A stretch of DNA of 64,000 bases from Ustilago trichophora (lineage: Eukaryota > Basidiomycota > Ustilaginomycetes > Ustilaginales > Ustilaginaceae), in assembly GCA_900323505.1 (NCBI GenBank), contig OOIN01000029.1:310001-374000 (forward strand). The letters are read 5' to 3'. The translations under genes were made by a program, and so were the position numbers. Below are positions 42,401 through 50,650 of the stretch, piece by piece. Within the stretch, counting starts at the first letter, position 1. Each line of letters begins with the position of its first letter. The notes beneath the pieces were generated by a model. The model ran no database searches, was not told the origin of the DNA, and saw only the letters and a program-made list of their open reading frames with translations.

Positions 42401-43723
42401 GTAACGATCCTTTTTCTCGCTTAGAATTGAGCTTGCAAACTTGGCTTCTGGGTTTGTCCTGTGCACTACTGCAGCACAGTCCAGGGAAGCAAAGTTCCAT
42501 CGATGCTTTAACTTGGACAATTGGGCAGTCGTATCGCCAGCAGCCACGCTGAGTCCTACTTGAGCAGCATCAGGCGGTCTTTGTATGCGTGATTTTGATG
42601 CGTCGGCAAAAATGCTGTCAGGAGCTTGCACGCCAGTTTCGGCTGTCTGAGGTGAATCCGTCTGTCCAAGGGCAGTGGCAGTGGAAGGAGGTTGCCTGGG
42701 CGGTGTATGAACATCGCTCAAATCGGAACTCCGAGAAGCCGAATCCCGGTGTACATGTGAGGCAGTATGACGTTGAGAATCTTGGCTGTCGACCTCGGCC
42801 CTGCGTGGAGTCGCAGTGGATTCAGGTGAAGGTAATCGCTCTCGAGATGTAGAGTCTCGAGTCTCCTTGCGCGGAGCGGTTGCAAGAGGGGCGTGGTTCT
42901 GGCCGTGAGAGTCCTGAGCGTGACGCTCCTTCCACTCGTTGAAACTCAGAAATGCGCCTTGCTCTTGTTCGGCAGACCAAGCGTCGTAATCGCTGAGGTG
43001 GGATCCATCTTGACCCATCGAGGTGCGGCCTTCTTCGTCGGGCAGACCTTGACCGTCACCTATTGAGGTATCTGAAGCTTTTGTACTTGTTTTGACGACC
43101 GTTTCAGATGCTGGATGCCACTCGTGCTTTCCATCCCTCTGTCTCCAGAAACCCTCGTCATCCGGACCCGGATAGGAGGCCCCTGAAGATCCAGCATCAA
43201 TGGTTGGGCCTTCGTTGAGCTCCGGAAGCCCGCCACCTTGGGACGGTGCGTCCGAATCAGCAGCTCCATGCACAACAATGGTTCCGGAGACGGCGTACGT
43301 AGCACTTGGCGCCTTGACCGGCGGTTTGCGGTCTGAGCCTGGACGAATCAGCGGCTCGACTTCAGGGAGATCGCAGACGAGCAGATCAGCCGTGACCACC
43401 GGCGCCAATGGATTCGATGCCGCGTGGCTTCCTGTATCTACAGGTGCAGCTGCCTGACTGTTGCAAACCTGTTCAAAGAAATCGGTCGATCTCCTGCATC
43501 CGTGACTGAGGCCTACCTGCGACACATCCGGGACTAACAGCGATTCTGACTGAACATTGTCAGCCACAAGGTGATTGTAAACATCTTTCCCCGCGCCAAC
43601 TCTAGCGTTATCAGGGCCATCGGATTCTGTCGATGCTCCGGAATCGAGAAGAAATGCATAGGATGGTTTGATGATTTGTGCCGATACGATCAAGACCAGG
43701 GGCCAGAAGAAATGAAGGCGCAT
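39449..43723 (-). CDS. SUN-domain ER membrane protein, Slp1/SUCO type
   Basis: 1424 residues, single exon, ATG at 43723. The N-terminus is a signal peptide (LHFFWPLVLIVSAQIIKPSYA). A disordered region carries LSFNEWKE (about 253-260), the short motif shared by Slp1 relatives. The SUN-like domain lies at about 400-560 (NFASLDCAAVVHRTNPEAK, KDRYMLSPC, FVIVELCEEIKIDTIVLANYEFFSNMFK, FRYVRIDFLEHFGSEFYCPVSLLRVYG). A coiled region precedes a transmembrane segment at about 914-935 (IAQLILLLVVFVFVGL), followed by a 490-residue Ser/Arg/Pro-rich, presumably cytosolic tail. Yeast Slp1 with Emp65 protects soluble ER proteins from degradation. The large C-terminal extension is longer than in yeast. It neighbours glucosidase II, another ER folding factor. 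Confidence 0.9.
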   Translation of the reverse strand: MRLHFFWPLVLIVSAQIIKPSYAFLLDSGASTESDGPDNARVGAGKDVYNHLVADNVQSESLLVPDVSQVGLSHGCRRSTDFFEQVCNSQAAAPVDTGSHAASNPLAPVVTADLLVCDLPEVEPLIRPGSDRKPPVKAPSATYAVSGTIVVHGAADSDAPSQGGGLPELNEGPTIDAGSSGASYPGPDDEGFWRQRDGKHEWHPASETVVKTSTKASDTSIGDGQGLPDEEGRTSMGQDGSHLSDYDAWSAEQEQGAFLSFNEWKERHAQDSHGQNHAPLATAPRKETRDSTSRERLPSPESTATPRRAEVDSQDSQRHTASHVHRDSASRSSDLSDVHTPPRQPPSTATALGQTDSPQTAETGVQAPDSIFADASKSRIQRPPDAAQVGLSVAAGDTTAQLSKLKHRWNFASLDCAAVVHRTNPEAKFASSILSEKKDRYMLSPCPHRSGKHKGGSQFVIVELCEEIKIDTIVLANYEFFSNMFKKFTVTAARQLTGRENDWTQLGVFRARNVRGQQVFRIPSAPRSEAFFRYVRIDFLEHFGSEFYCPVSLLRVYGITEMEEYKREFEGSGESDSIAELTEATQTFAENIQQSYSDPVDAVPSQEPVHPQAYQNVDSVNLTAKDEDIWRKHEQAFQRKLQNQSLTHDAVDAETHDGILPQRDYLPAQAFSQIERASQTSHPQPRSPDGDVVADYIDSEQCAIEDAPTASEKDGRCPRSRDQLKPFYYLASGSQPSRSKQSKQHSQASQFASAARSNAPTIAAPGNHRSANGPTDVEADVDRARRASMHRPSGTSPTQQGNPGSESVYRAIHRRLNALESNATLSHSYIEHSGQMLREVFARMEKRQENRMSDMLRALNASNWQQIESLKRRQHVDLQRAIFEFDVHRQQAEIERRALLREVHILAEEVLLEKRLSIAQLILLLVVFVFVGLTRGSRAVPLLHSGFAKIGRSSKRRDVKVEGKLVLPASPRKDVARMEQNLDIKQTQSSPLKESMPSQARKESRSDSGPGRDSHPQRPRHTAEFGGTPVSKSRPSPLTPGMPSAAASPKASVQYPRSSVKVPIASLAGRSGPRGESLIGMLSHPRIRGRLVMLLETLDSLDRGADRRRLSKSYTPRSMLVRHHKSGDKDITAVPALHLGHDLVASPSLELARRTSRSQRPMLVYKQDQTHVNSRRHATPGRDRKVAHSGFDDLAGMSSDWTERSENGEISDNPAYLTEDEEGGIRATGSDLFSLEPAMKSKPNVPLDRLDVPKVHSSSTRDHSLTPAPTHTPALSLGPLRSENRLASTPQLDGHTLTTAQDPPSIVRADGRLSSSDSESEGGAWHRVLPRRMGNGSSIRRARQGTIDGKSYKLDTATKPVSRTEAPDRRGSPRPSSAAGSGFKSQKAGLSRLFRANTPDYISPESPQNRRSGTPDTIRDVKPA

Positions 43724-44857
43724 GGCGTCAAGGAAGATGGTTACTTCACTTTAGCGGCTCATCTGTTCTGTGATGGTCATCGCAGCACTGTGATATGTCC
43801 TAGAGTGCAGGCAGATCGAGGTTGTTGATGATGGCGGTGTGCTGGATGAGATGATGCATGTGGTGCTAGGTCTTGATGAACAAAGTTGCCGCCACCCTTG
43901 ACGTGGAGGTCACACAGCCGGACCCTCGCAATTCCATTTCCGAGTCCCGGCATCGCGTTCAGGGTCAAAGAAACGCGAGGTATTCCTACGACTTAGCTTG
44001 CTATGCTGTACATATTTTCCAGACTCTCTATTGTACAGCAGTTGACATTGAGCCTGTCTTGTCCGATGAGCGCATCATCAGTCGTGTAAAAGTTTCTATC
44101 AAACCGGCTCATGGCTTGGCCCGTGCAGCTCCTGTCAGTACGTTTGCTTGGACCGTCGGCCACACCTTAGCCAGAGCAAAGTTCTTCGACTCGCGGTGAG
44201 AGATCACTTCTTCGCCGATCATGTCCTAAACAAGGAAGATCCCAAACTGGAGCCGACCTCCGAAGCCATCCCGGCGTGGCTACAGGTGGTGGCTTCGGTT
44301 TGAGAACTCCCTCTTTGCAAGATGTGAATACGGTCTGCGGCTTTGCTTGTAGACCCGTGCATGATGATCTGCCGCGCCGCTTCCTTCAGCTTCGTTGGGA
44401 GGGTGAAACGAAGGCTCGCCTGTTTCAAGTCAGGTCCATGCGTCTTCCATAAGTCAGTCTTCCATGAGCTCTCGAGCACCACTACGCAAGCACTAGTCTG
44501 CAGCATTCACATCTTCAGAAACGGGGAACGTCGTCCAGATGCCACTAAGTTAACATCCAGGGGGTGCTTGCTGAATGGCTCCGGACGAACCGATTTCATT
44601 CATGATTCTCGTTTTTGCCAGTCTTTTACGATGTGACTGACTTCAGAGGATAAAAGACTTTGCCCAGAGATCATATCCAATGGTTTGGTCTGCTTGATGC
44701 TTTTTTTAGTATTTCACTTGTTTTCTGCACAGAATTGCAATAAAACAATTTCCAGGTCATGATCTATAAGTCACAAGGCTGCAAAATGTGAAATTCTGAG
44801 CAACAATGATCGCACAAATGGAATCATAATATGATTATGATCGTCAAAGAAGGAAGA
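43724..44857. other. Spacer upstream of the Slp1-like gene
   Basis: No gene is supported. Two TGTACA motifs (about 44004 and 44028) lie roughly 300 bp upstream of the Slp1-like ATG. Beyond about 44600 the sequence turns AT-rich and merges into the foldback cluster. Confidence 0.5.
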
Positions 44858-44979
44858 GTTGGATCCCGGAGCCATCCCAGCGATCTCTCGGTCGGCTCTT
44901 GAGTTGGCTCCATGGAGCAACCTTTCAGCAGATGCGACTGCCCCCGGGTGCCCTTGCTAGGATGGCAACCGGAACCGAC
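44858..44979. mobile_element. Foldback element A (diverged)
   Basis: Terminal arms GTTGGATCCCGGAGCCATCC and, inverted, GGATGGCAACCGGAACCGAC bound a 122-bp segment. Arms match imperfectly. No open frame; resembles element B in layout and in arm sequence. Confidence 0.55.
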
Positions 44980-45059
44980 TTCCAATCTCAGTCTATGAAT
45001 GATATCTTATGGATTAACTTATATCTCAAAGCAGCCACTCTGGAGCTGAAAAAGACATT

Positions 45060-45249
45060 CATATCCTTAAAAAAAGTCAAAGTTGGACCCCGGAGCCACC
45101 CTAGCAACCACCCTGGGTGGTTGCTCTCGGGGAGCCACCCCGCAAGCACTCCCGATCTAGGTGCTTGCTCTGGGTGGCTGCTCGGTGGAGCCATCCGGGT
45201 GGTTGCTAGGGTGGTTCCGGGTTCCGACTTTTCTTTTTTTTAGGATATG
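45060..45249. mobile_element. Foldback element B (best preserved, MITE-like)
   Basis: A 190-bp inverted-repeat element. Inner arms of 32 bp (45082-45113 and 45197-45228) match at 29 positions when one is reverse-complemented. The similarity continues outward through an A-run/T-run to CATATCC (45060) and GGATATG (45249). Nested stems lie inside: AGCCACCC/GGGTGGCT (45133-45140, 45172-45179) and GCAAGCAC/GTGCTTGC (45142-45149, 45161-45168), so the whole element can fold as one hairpin. ATT occurs directly on both outer sides, a possible 3-bp target duplication. No coding capacity. Confidence 0.7.
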
Positions 45250-45457
45250 ATTATTTCGGCGTGATAGTCATGTCAAAATAATCTACAAGTACAAATCTTA
45301 AATATTTTTAGTCTTGAGAGACAAATGTACGTGATTAGCCCGTTGATCGGTTAATTTATCCTGGAGATGACAAGTTGCGTCTGCGAATCACGCGGGTGCT
45401 CAGTGGCACCCTGCAGGGACCCATCCCCGATCCACACCTTGAAAAAGGGATGATTTT

Positions 45458-45632
45458 GTCACGAAGCCACCCTTGAAGCCACCCGGGGTGGCTACATTGA
45501 AAAGCCAGCTGCGAAGCCACCCCGGGTGGCTACATTGAGAAGCCACCCTCGAAGCCACCCGGGGTGGCTACAGTGAGAAGCCAGCCGTGAAGCCAGCCAG
45601 ATCGGGGGTGGCTTCGAGGGTGGCTTCATGAC
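45458..45632. mobile_element. Foldback element C with internal tandem repeat
   Basis: Arms of 27 bp (45458-45484 and 45606-45632; GTCACGAAGCCACCC and inverted GGGTGGCTTCATGAC) flank three 38-bp tandem units at 45475-45588. Each unit itself contains the self-complementary CCACCCGGGGTGG/CCACCCCGGGTGG. Confidence 0.65.
45475..45588. repeat. Three 38-bp tandem repeats
   Basis: Units at 45475-45512, 45513-45550 and 45551-45588 each begin GAAGCCACCC and contain GGTGGCTACA. They differ at only a few positions. A fourth partial unit (GAAGCCAGCC) follows. Confidence 0.85.
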
Positions 45633-45698
45633 GGATTTTTCTTTTTTTTACGATATGAGTGGCTTCATGACGGATTTTTCCTTTTTTTAGGATATGAA
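45621..45698. repeat. Direct duplication of element terminus
   Basis: A 38-40-bp block, TGGCTTCATGACGGATTTTT then a T-run and GATATGA, occurs twice head to tail (about 45621-45659 and 45660-45698). A third version (GTGACGGATTTC...GGATGTGA) lies at about 45845-45876. Confidence 0.75.
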
Positions 45699-45730
45699 TG
45701 GGCCTGATCCGTTAATGGGCCAGTCCCGTT

Positions 45731-45876
45731 ATCGTAAAAAAAGAAAATTTGTCATGCGGTCTCATTATGAGTCAGTTCCAGGACGCCTCAGCACGTATGT
45801 AGTTGATTCCGGAACAGTGCTCGCCCTAAGTTATGGATGCCTTTGTGACGGATTTCTCTCTTTTTTTAGGATGTGA
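45731..45876. mobile_element. Foldback element D
   Basis: The left end ATCGTAAAAAAAGAAAATTT-GTCATG is the inverse of the terminus seen at the right ends of B and C. The right end is GTGACGGATTTCTCTC-T7-AGGATGTGAT. It is about 146 bp and non-coding. Confidence 0.5.
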
Positions 45877-46079
45877 TTGGTGACCCACAAATCATGAATG
45901 GGCCGGACCCCTCATTAGGCCAGACCCTTCAATGGGCCAGTCAGGAGTCACGTAAATTGAAAGCAAGTGGTACCAAAAGTCTATCGGCAAATTGTCTCTG
46001 TAAATCGGATTTTCCTTGTGTTGAGCAGGTCGAATCCAGTTGTAAAACATTGATTTTCACATCGTTAAACGCGCAAAAT

Positions 46080-46225
46080 GTTGTCTCGGTAGCCACCCTA
46101 GCAACCACCCCGGTTGGCTGCTCACGAGGAGCTAACCCGCAAGCGACCCTGATCTAGGTGCTTGTTCTAGTTGGCTGCTCGGAGGAGCCAATTGAGAGGT
46201 TACTGAGATGGCTTCAGGATACAAC
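46080..46225. mobile_element. Foldback element E (diverged copy of B)
   Basis: Collinear with element B over its whole length (GTAGCCACCCTAGCAACCACC at the left, CCTGATCTAGGTGCTTG in the middle, GGATACAAC at the right) but with many substitutions, so an older copy of the same family in the same orientation. Confidence 0.6.
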
Positions 46226-46705
46226 GTTTCCTGTGTTACGACATGGCTCACGGTAATTTCTCGATGACTGACCCAGGATCGGGTGCGCCACACAGCAACA
46301 ACATCCGCAAAGAACACTCATAACTGTGTTATCGGTAGTGACCTTGTAAAGGTGCTTGCAAACCAATGAATACGCTTCACGAGGACAGGCGATAAGTTAG
46401 CAAGGTTCCAGGTTTATCCTCAAGCAGCGTGCTGCACCGCGCTCACTTCGCTCAAGACACAGACGAGAGACACTTGGCCGAAGCGTTTGCGTGACAAAAG
46501 GCGTGTGGTATTTCCGTGTTACAACCCAAGAAGAGATAATTTTGAACAATGTAGAGCCAAGCCCGACTACGATAGAGCAGCGGCGGGGAGAAGGTGCATT
46601 GATGAGGGAGCGGCTGTACAGCCAGGTATTTATGATTAAGATAAGTGAAGGGTAGGGGAGATAATGTGCGAGAATATCATCAGCTCTCACAACATGACGA
46701 TGCAC

Positions 46706-48514
46706 TCAGTGCTTGTCGATAGAGCCCTCGGAGGAAGGCTCGTCGCTGTCCTTGGAAAGGCGCCTCATGCCAGCGAGCTCGTTACTGACGCAGTTTTGCT
46801 TGTCGTTGAGCTTGCGGTTGTTGATCAGGAGACCGAGGATGATGGGCGGGACCGAAAGGACAATGGCGACGATAAGCAGGATGTGCACGTAGTCGTTGTA
46901 GGCGCTAATCATACCAGCCCTTTCAGGGGTTCCGATGGGGTAGAGGGCCACGGCACCGAATGGGCTGGCGTAGATCGAAGCGCGTTGAGTGGCGTTGAGC
47001 ATGGGAAGGTACTTGTCATAGTAGCCAGGAAGAACATTGGTCTGGACTGCACCGACAAGAGCGTTACCGCAGGCACCTCCGATCTCGGTAAGGAGCAAGA
47101 AGTAGGCAGTGACGGTGGCTACGTCCTGGTGTCGAACGCTGACCTGGGCAGCGACCTGGAGGGTGACACCGAGGAAGCCACCGCCAAGACCTTGGAGAAC
47201 CTGAGGCATGACTGCCTGAACATTGGAGGAGCCAAACTCGCGGTACTTGATCATAAGACCAATTCCAACCATGCGGATGACAGCGCCAGAAACCAGGACC
47301 CACTTGTAGTTCTTGGTGCCGGCCGAGATGAAGCCGGCTGTGATGCCGAAGACGGTCAAAGCCAAGGATTGACAATTTGAGAAGTAGGTGGCGCCTTGGT
47401 TGTCGTAGCCCATCACGATCATACTCCAGTAATAGGCAGGGACCCACGAGGCGTAGAAGCTGAAGAAGTCAAAGAAGCCGATGGCCGTGGCGAAGTGGAC
47501 ATCCTTGTTGAGCCTCCATCGCCTGTTGAGGATGGGCTTGGAGGCGTACATCTCCCATACCCAGAAACCGATGATCATGACACCACCAAGAACGAGCATG
47601 GCAATGATCCAGCCAGTCGACCAACCGTCGGCTTGGAGCTTGGCGAGGTTGAGGGGCAAGAGGAACATGAGGAAGCCGCCGCAGATGAGGAAGAGACCGA
47701 GAGCGTCAATGTCGATGAGGAAGGAGTACATTGCAGCAAGGACTGGCATGGCCTTGTAAGGATGGATAGGAACGAGACCCCTAGCCTTGGCCCTCCTCTG
47801 GTTGATGGCAAGGGCGAGGATGATGGAGAAGGCGGCAACGGGTGCGCAGATGGCGAAAAAGCCTGGGCCCCATCGCCAGTTGGGGTTGATCTGGGCGACG
47901 CCATTGACCGTGACAGTGGTGAGAGCGGTGGTGATCTTGGAGGCGATAGCAAAGTTGATAATGTAAGGCAGACTGACGAGGCCGATGGAGACACCTCGCC
48001 ACTTGGTCGAGATGTAGTCTGCGAGAACGATCTGCTGCATGATCTGGACACCGGTGTTACCGATGGCGTAGATGACAGTACCACCAGCAACGTTGGAGGC
48101 GTTCTGAGAAACAGCGATGATGATAAAGCCGACGACCCAGAAGACCACCGAGACAGTGTATGCCTGTGCGCGACCGAAAACGTCGGCAAGCTTGGCGATG
48201 GGGAATTTGCCGACGGCGATGAGGACGGCCTGGACGATGGTGATGGCGGTGTAGGCAGGGTACTGGTTGAACTTGGTGGTGGCAGTGGTCTGCCATGCCC
48301 ACATGGTGTTGTTATCAAGACCAGCGAGGTAGGCGACGAGGGCGATACCAAGGATACCGACCCAGAGGGTCCAGTCGGCTACACTGCGACCAGCTTCGGC
48401 AGCAATGACACCAATCTGCTTTTCGCCGAGATGGTCATGGGAGTCTTGGGAGGCATCCCAACGCTCAGCGTGCTCGACGTGCTCGACGTGCTCAACGTCG
48501 GTAGGCTGCGACAT
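46706..48514 (-). CDS. Siderophore-iron transporter, MFS (Arn/Sit/Str family)
   Basis: 602 residues from ATG at 48514 (MSQPTDVEHVEHVEHAERW); the upstream in-frame ATG adds only 14 unlikely residues. It is a 14-helix-type major facilitator with a cytosolic His/Glu-rich N-terminus. Landmarks are VGILGIALVAYLAGLDNNTMWAWQ in the first helix (the LDNxT motif of the Arn/Sit family), KLADVFGRAQAY in the helix 2-3 loop, and the C-terminal YNDYVHILLIVAIVLSVPPIILGLL. It likely imports ferric hydroxamate siderophores at the plasma membrane; some relatives (Str3) instead take up haem, so the substrate is not certain. GATA motifs upstream fit iron repression by Urbs1-type factors. Single exon, bordered downstream by the foldback cluster. 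Confidence 0.9.
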   Translation of the reverse strand: MSQPTDVEHVEHVEHAERWDASQDSHDHLGEKQIGVIAAEAGRSVADWTLWVGILGIALVAYLAGLDNNTMWAWQTTATTKFNQYPAYTAITIVQAVLIAVGKFPIAKLADVFGRAQAYTVSVVFWVVGFIIIAVSQNASNVAGGTVIYAIGNTGVQIMQQIVLADYISTKWRGVSIGLVSLPYIINFAIASKITTALTTVTVNGVAQINPNWRWGPGFFAICAPVAAFSIILALAINQRRAKARGLVPIHPYKAMPVLAAMYSFLIDIDALGLFLICGGFLMFLLPLNLAKLQADGWSTGWIIAMLVLGGVMIIGFWVWEMYASKPILNRRWRLNKDVHFATAIGFFDFFSFYASWVPAYYWSMIVMGYDNQGATYFSNCQSLALTVFGITAGFISAGTKNYKWVLVSGAVIRMVGIGLMIKYREFGSSNVQAVMPQVLQGLGGGFLGVTLQVAAQVSVRHQDVATVTAYFLLLTEIGGACGNALVGAVQTNVLPGYYDKYLPMLNATQRASIYASPFGAVALYPIGTPERAGMISAYNDYVHILLIVAIVLSVPPIILGLLINNRKLNDKQNCVSNELAGMRRLSKDSDEPSSEGSIDKH

Positions 48515-48620
48515 GGTTGTGTCGTAGGGTGGGAACGGACCGAGTAGTATAGCCAAAAGATGAAGAAAAGGGGAAAGGGAGGGGGGGACAGGATGGGGGG
48601 GACAGAAAAGGGGGAAAAGC

Positions 48621-49827
48621 TTATCAGATCGGCGAGGTTAAATACGTAAGAGGGAGACGGGATCAGCTAGGAAAAGTGGAAAGCGGATCGTGCTCTAGTG
48701 GCAAGCGAGAAATGAAGAGACCTCGTGTCGTCCATAGCCGAGGGAAGCAAGAAGTACGGCCCCAGGCAGAATCTGTGCACCCCTGACGAGGAGAGGTGAA
48801 AAAGAATCGCAAGCGAGATGGCGATGGGATGGCTCTCTTGGCTCTGCAAAGAGGCGATGAGGGTAGTAGAGACAGGAGAGAACGGGGCCCGGAATGGTTC
48901 GGGTGAGAAAACTTTTTGCCTGTCAGGCACGGAGAGGGGATGCAAGCTGCACATGCAGAAAGGAGCCGAAGAAAAACAAGCCAAGACATGAAAAGCGAAC
49001 TTCATGCGCTGCGGGTCGCACGAATAGGCTCGAACCGTTGGCATTGAGCAAAGTGGAAGGAGCAAATCAGATAAGACGAGCGGATGACCAAAACCAGAAA
49101 GCATGGCTTGCAGAAAAGTTTGACACGAACGGGAACCAGCACGAAGGATACAATTGTGTACTCTATACGGTGCAATGTGGCGAGTAATGCAAGCGGGAGA
49201 GATGGAGCCGCGCTATTCGTCCGTGCCGACCAATGACGAAGCTACGACGAGACGGAGTGGGAAGCTGAGCTGGGACGATAATGTGCTAAGCGAGCGTGGC
49301 AGTTTTTCGTAGGATGTGGTCATGAGTCGAACAAGCGAGAGTCGAGCACCAGAAAGGGTTAGTGTTACTACTTCTTCCATGTCCACGCTGTGACCACGCT
49401 GTGAGAGAGTTGGGCCGCCTTAACTTTTTTCATCAGATTGGTCGGATCAGATAACACAGGAGAAAAAGGAAAAACAAAATTTGCACTCAGACGGACAAAA
49501 ATTTGCAGCTTTCAACTTTTTGCGTTGTCTTTTGGCAATGTTATATTACAGTATAGAACTGTACTGTACAGTACTGTACTAGTGCTCACAAAAAGGTAAA
49601 TACCGGTAACACTTAGCCTTTGGAAATGAAAATTGGAGAATCGGCGTCTGCATTTCGCGCTAATTCCTCTTGGGCACGGAAGCTGGAGTGCCGGTAATGA
49701 CCCACCAAGTTGGTTGGATGAGGGCAGATTTGCCAAGAATCGGCGCTATTTGAAAAATCTGCATCTGCCGTCCAAAATGTTCTGCTTCCTGAAACAAGAG
49801 GACCATGCGCCTGATCGGATCAGATAA
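48621..49827. promoter_or_regulatory. GATA motifs upstream of the iron transporter
   Basis: TTATC (GATAA on the minus strand) at 48621-48625, about 110 bp from the start codon, and GATAA on the plus strand at 49070-49074, 49450-49454 and 49823-49827, three of them in the context CAGATAA. Smut siderophore genes are repressed by the GATA factor Urbs1 through such sites (established for Ustilago maydis); use here is inferred. Confidence 0.45.
49556..49580. promoter_or_regulatory. TACTGTACAGTACTGTAC palindrome
   Basis: GAACTGTACTGTACAGTACTGTACT is an almost perfect palindrome, preceded by TTACAGTA at about 49547. Confidence 0.5.
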
Positions 49828-50650
49828 AAGTTTACTGCACAACACCCTTCTAACCCATCGTGATCAAACTACCACTTGACTACAATCAACACGGCCGGTT
49901 GGTCCGAAGTCTTTTTTTCAGTGTGTCAAGTCGCATGCATGCGCTTCTTCTTTTGTGTCACCTGGATCGTTTCAGTGTGACAAGAATCGCATGTCTGGTG
50001 CTACCGGTATTTCCGAACTGAATATCGACGAGAGCGTCGTCCACAGGGTATTTCATCGGCATCCTTTTTTTTTTGTTTTTTTTTTTCTCTTTTCTTTCCT
50101 GGTCAATCTCGCCGACCAAAGCCTCTCTTCTTTCTGAGCCAAGAATGGCGCGCGAGTTTATCACCGCTCGTCGCCAAGACCGAGACAAATACCACTTGTG
50201 TCCCATCGGAGCTCGAGCTAGACTCGTGAACGTAAATAAGCGGCTGAAAGGCTCTGTGCAGTGAACTTGTAGTGAGTGCCCGCGATTCTGTTCCAACATC
50301 GGCTCTTTCGTCCATGTGCATCCATCCTAGGTTGAGCTGGATCAAGCTAGCCACGAGGTGCAATGGCTCCGATGCAAAGGCTAGGCACCACCAATACTCA
50401 ATGTCGAATCAAGTGGCTCTCTGGGTCCAGTGACACTCGTAGCGATGCCATCGAGGCGACATTGCGCCCTTTGATCTTTCAACGGCGATTGCTTCTCTTA
50501 GCAAAGCAGAAGCCATTCAAATGCTCCTCCGACAGATTTGGGAGCGTCAAACTCAACTTTTTGTGCAATCTAAACTTTTGAGAACAATGGACACACTTTC
50601 GGCGGATCCGGCGCGACAAGTAATCGAGATTGCAATAAAACGACCAAAAG

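Larger units (their letters stand above)
48515..50650. other. Spacer upstream of the iron transporter
   Basis: This 2.1-kb spacer holds the GATA motifs, a G/A-rich stretch at about 48567-48617 and a TACTGTACAGTA palindrome at 49556-49580. A T-rich block lies near 50064-50090. No gene is supported. Confidence 0.5.

Noticed and set aside
44899..45243. 114-codon frame across the foldback cluster
   Set aside because: The translation simply follows the inverted repeats (Gly/Trp/Ser/Pro-rich) and is interrupted in the other copies.
47396..48547. 383-codon plus-strand frame opposite the iron transporter
   Set aside because: Shadow frame rich in Asp/Gly/Glu; the transporter on the minus strand has clear helices and motifs.
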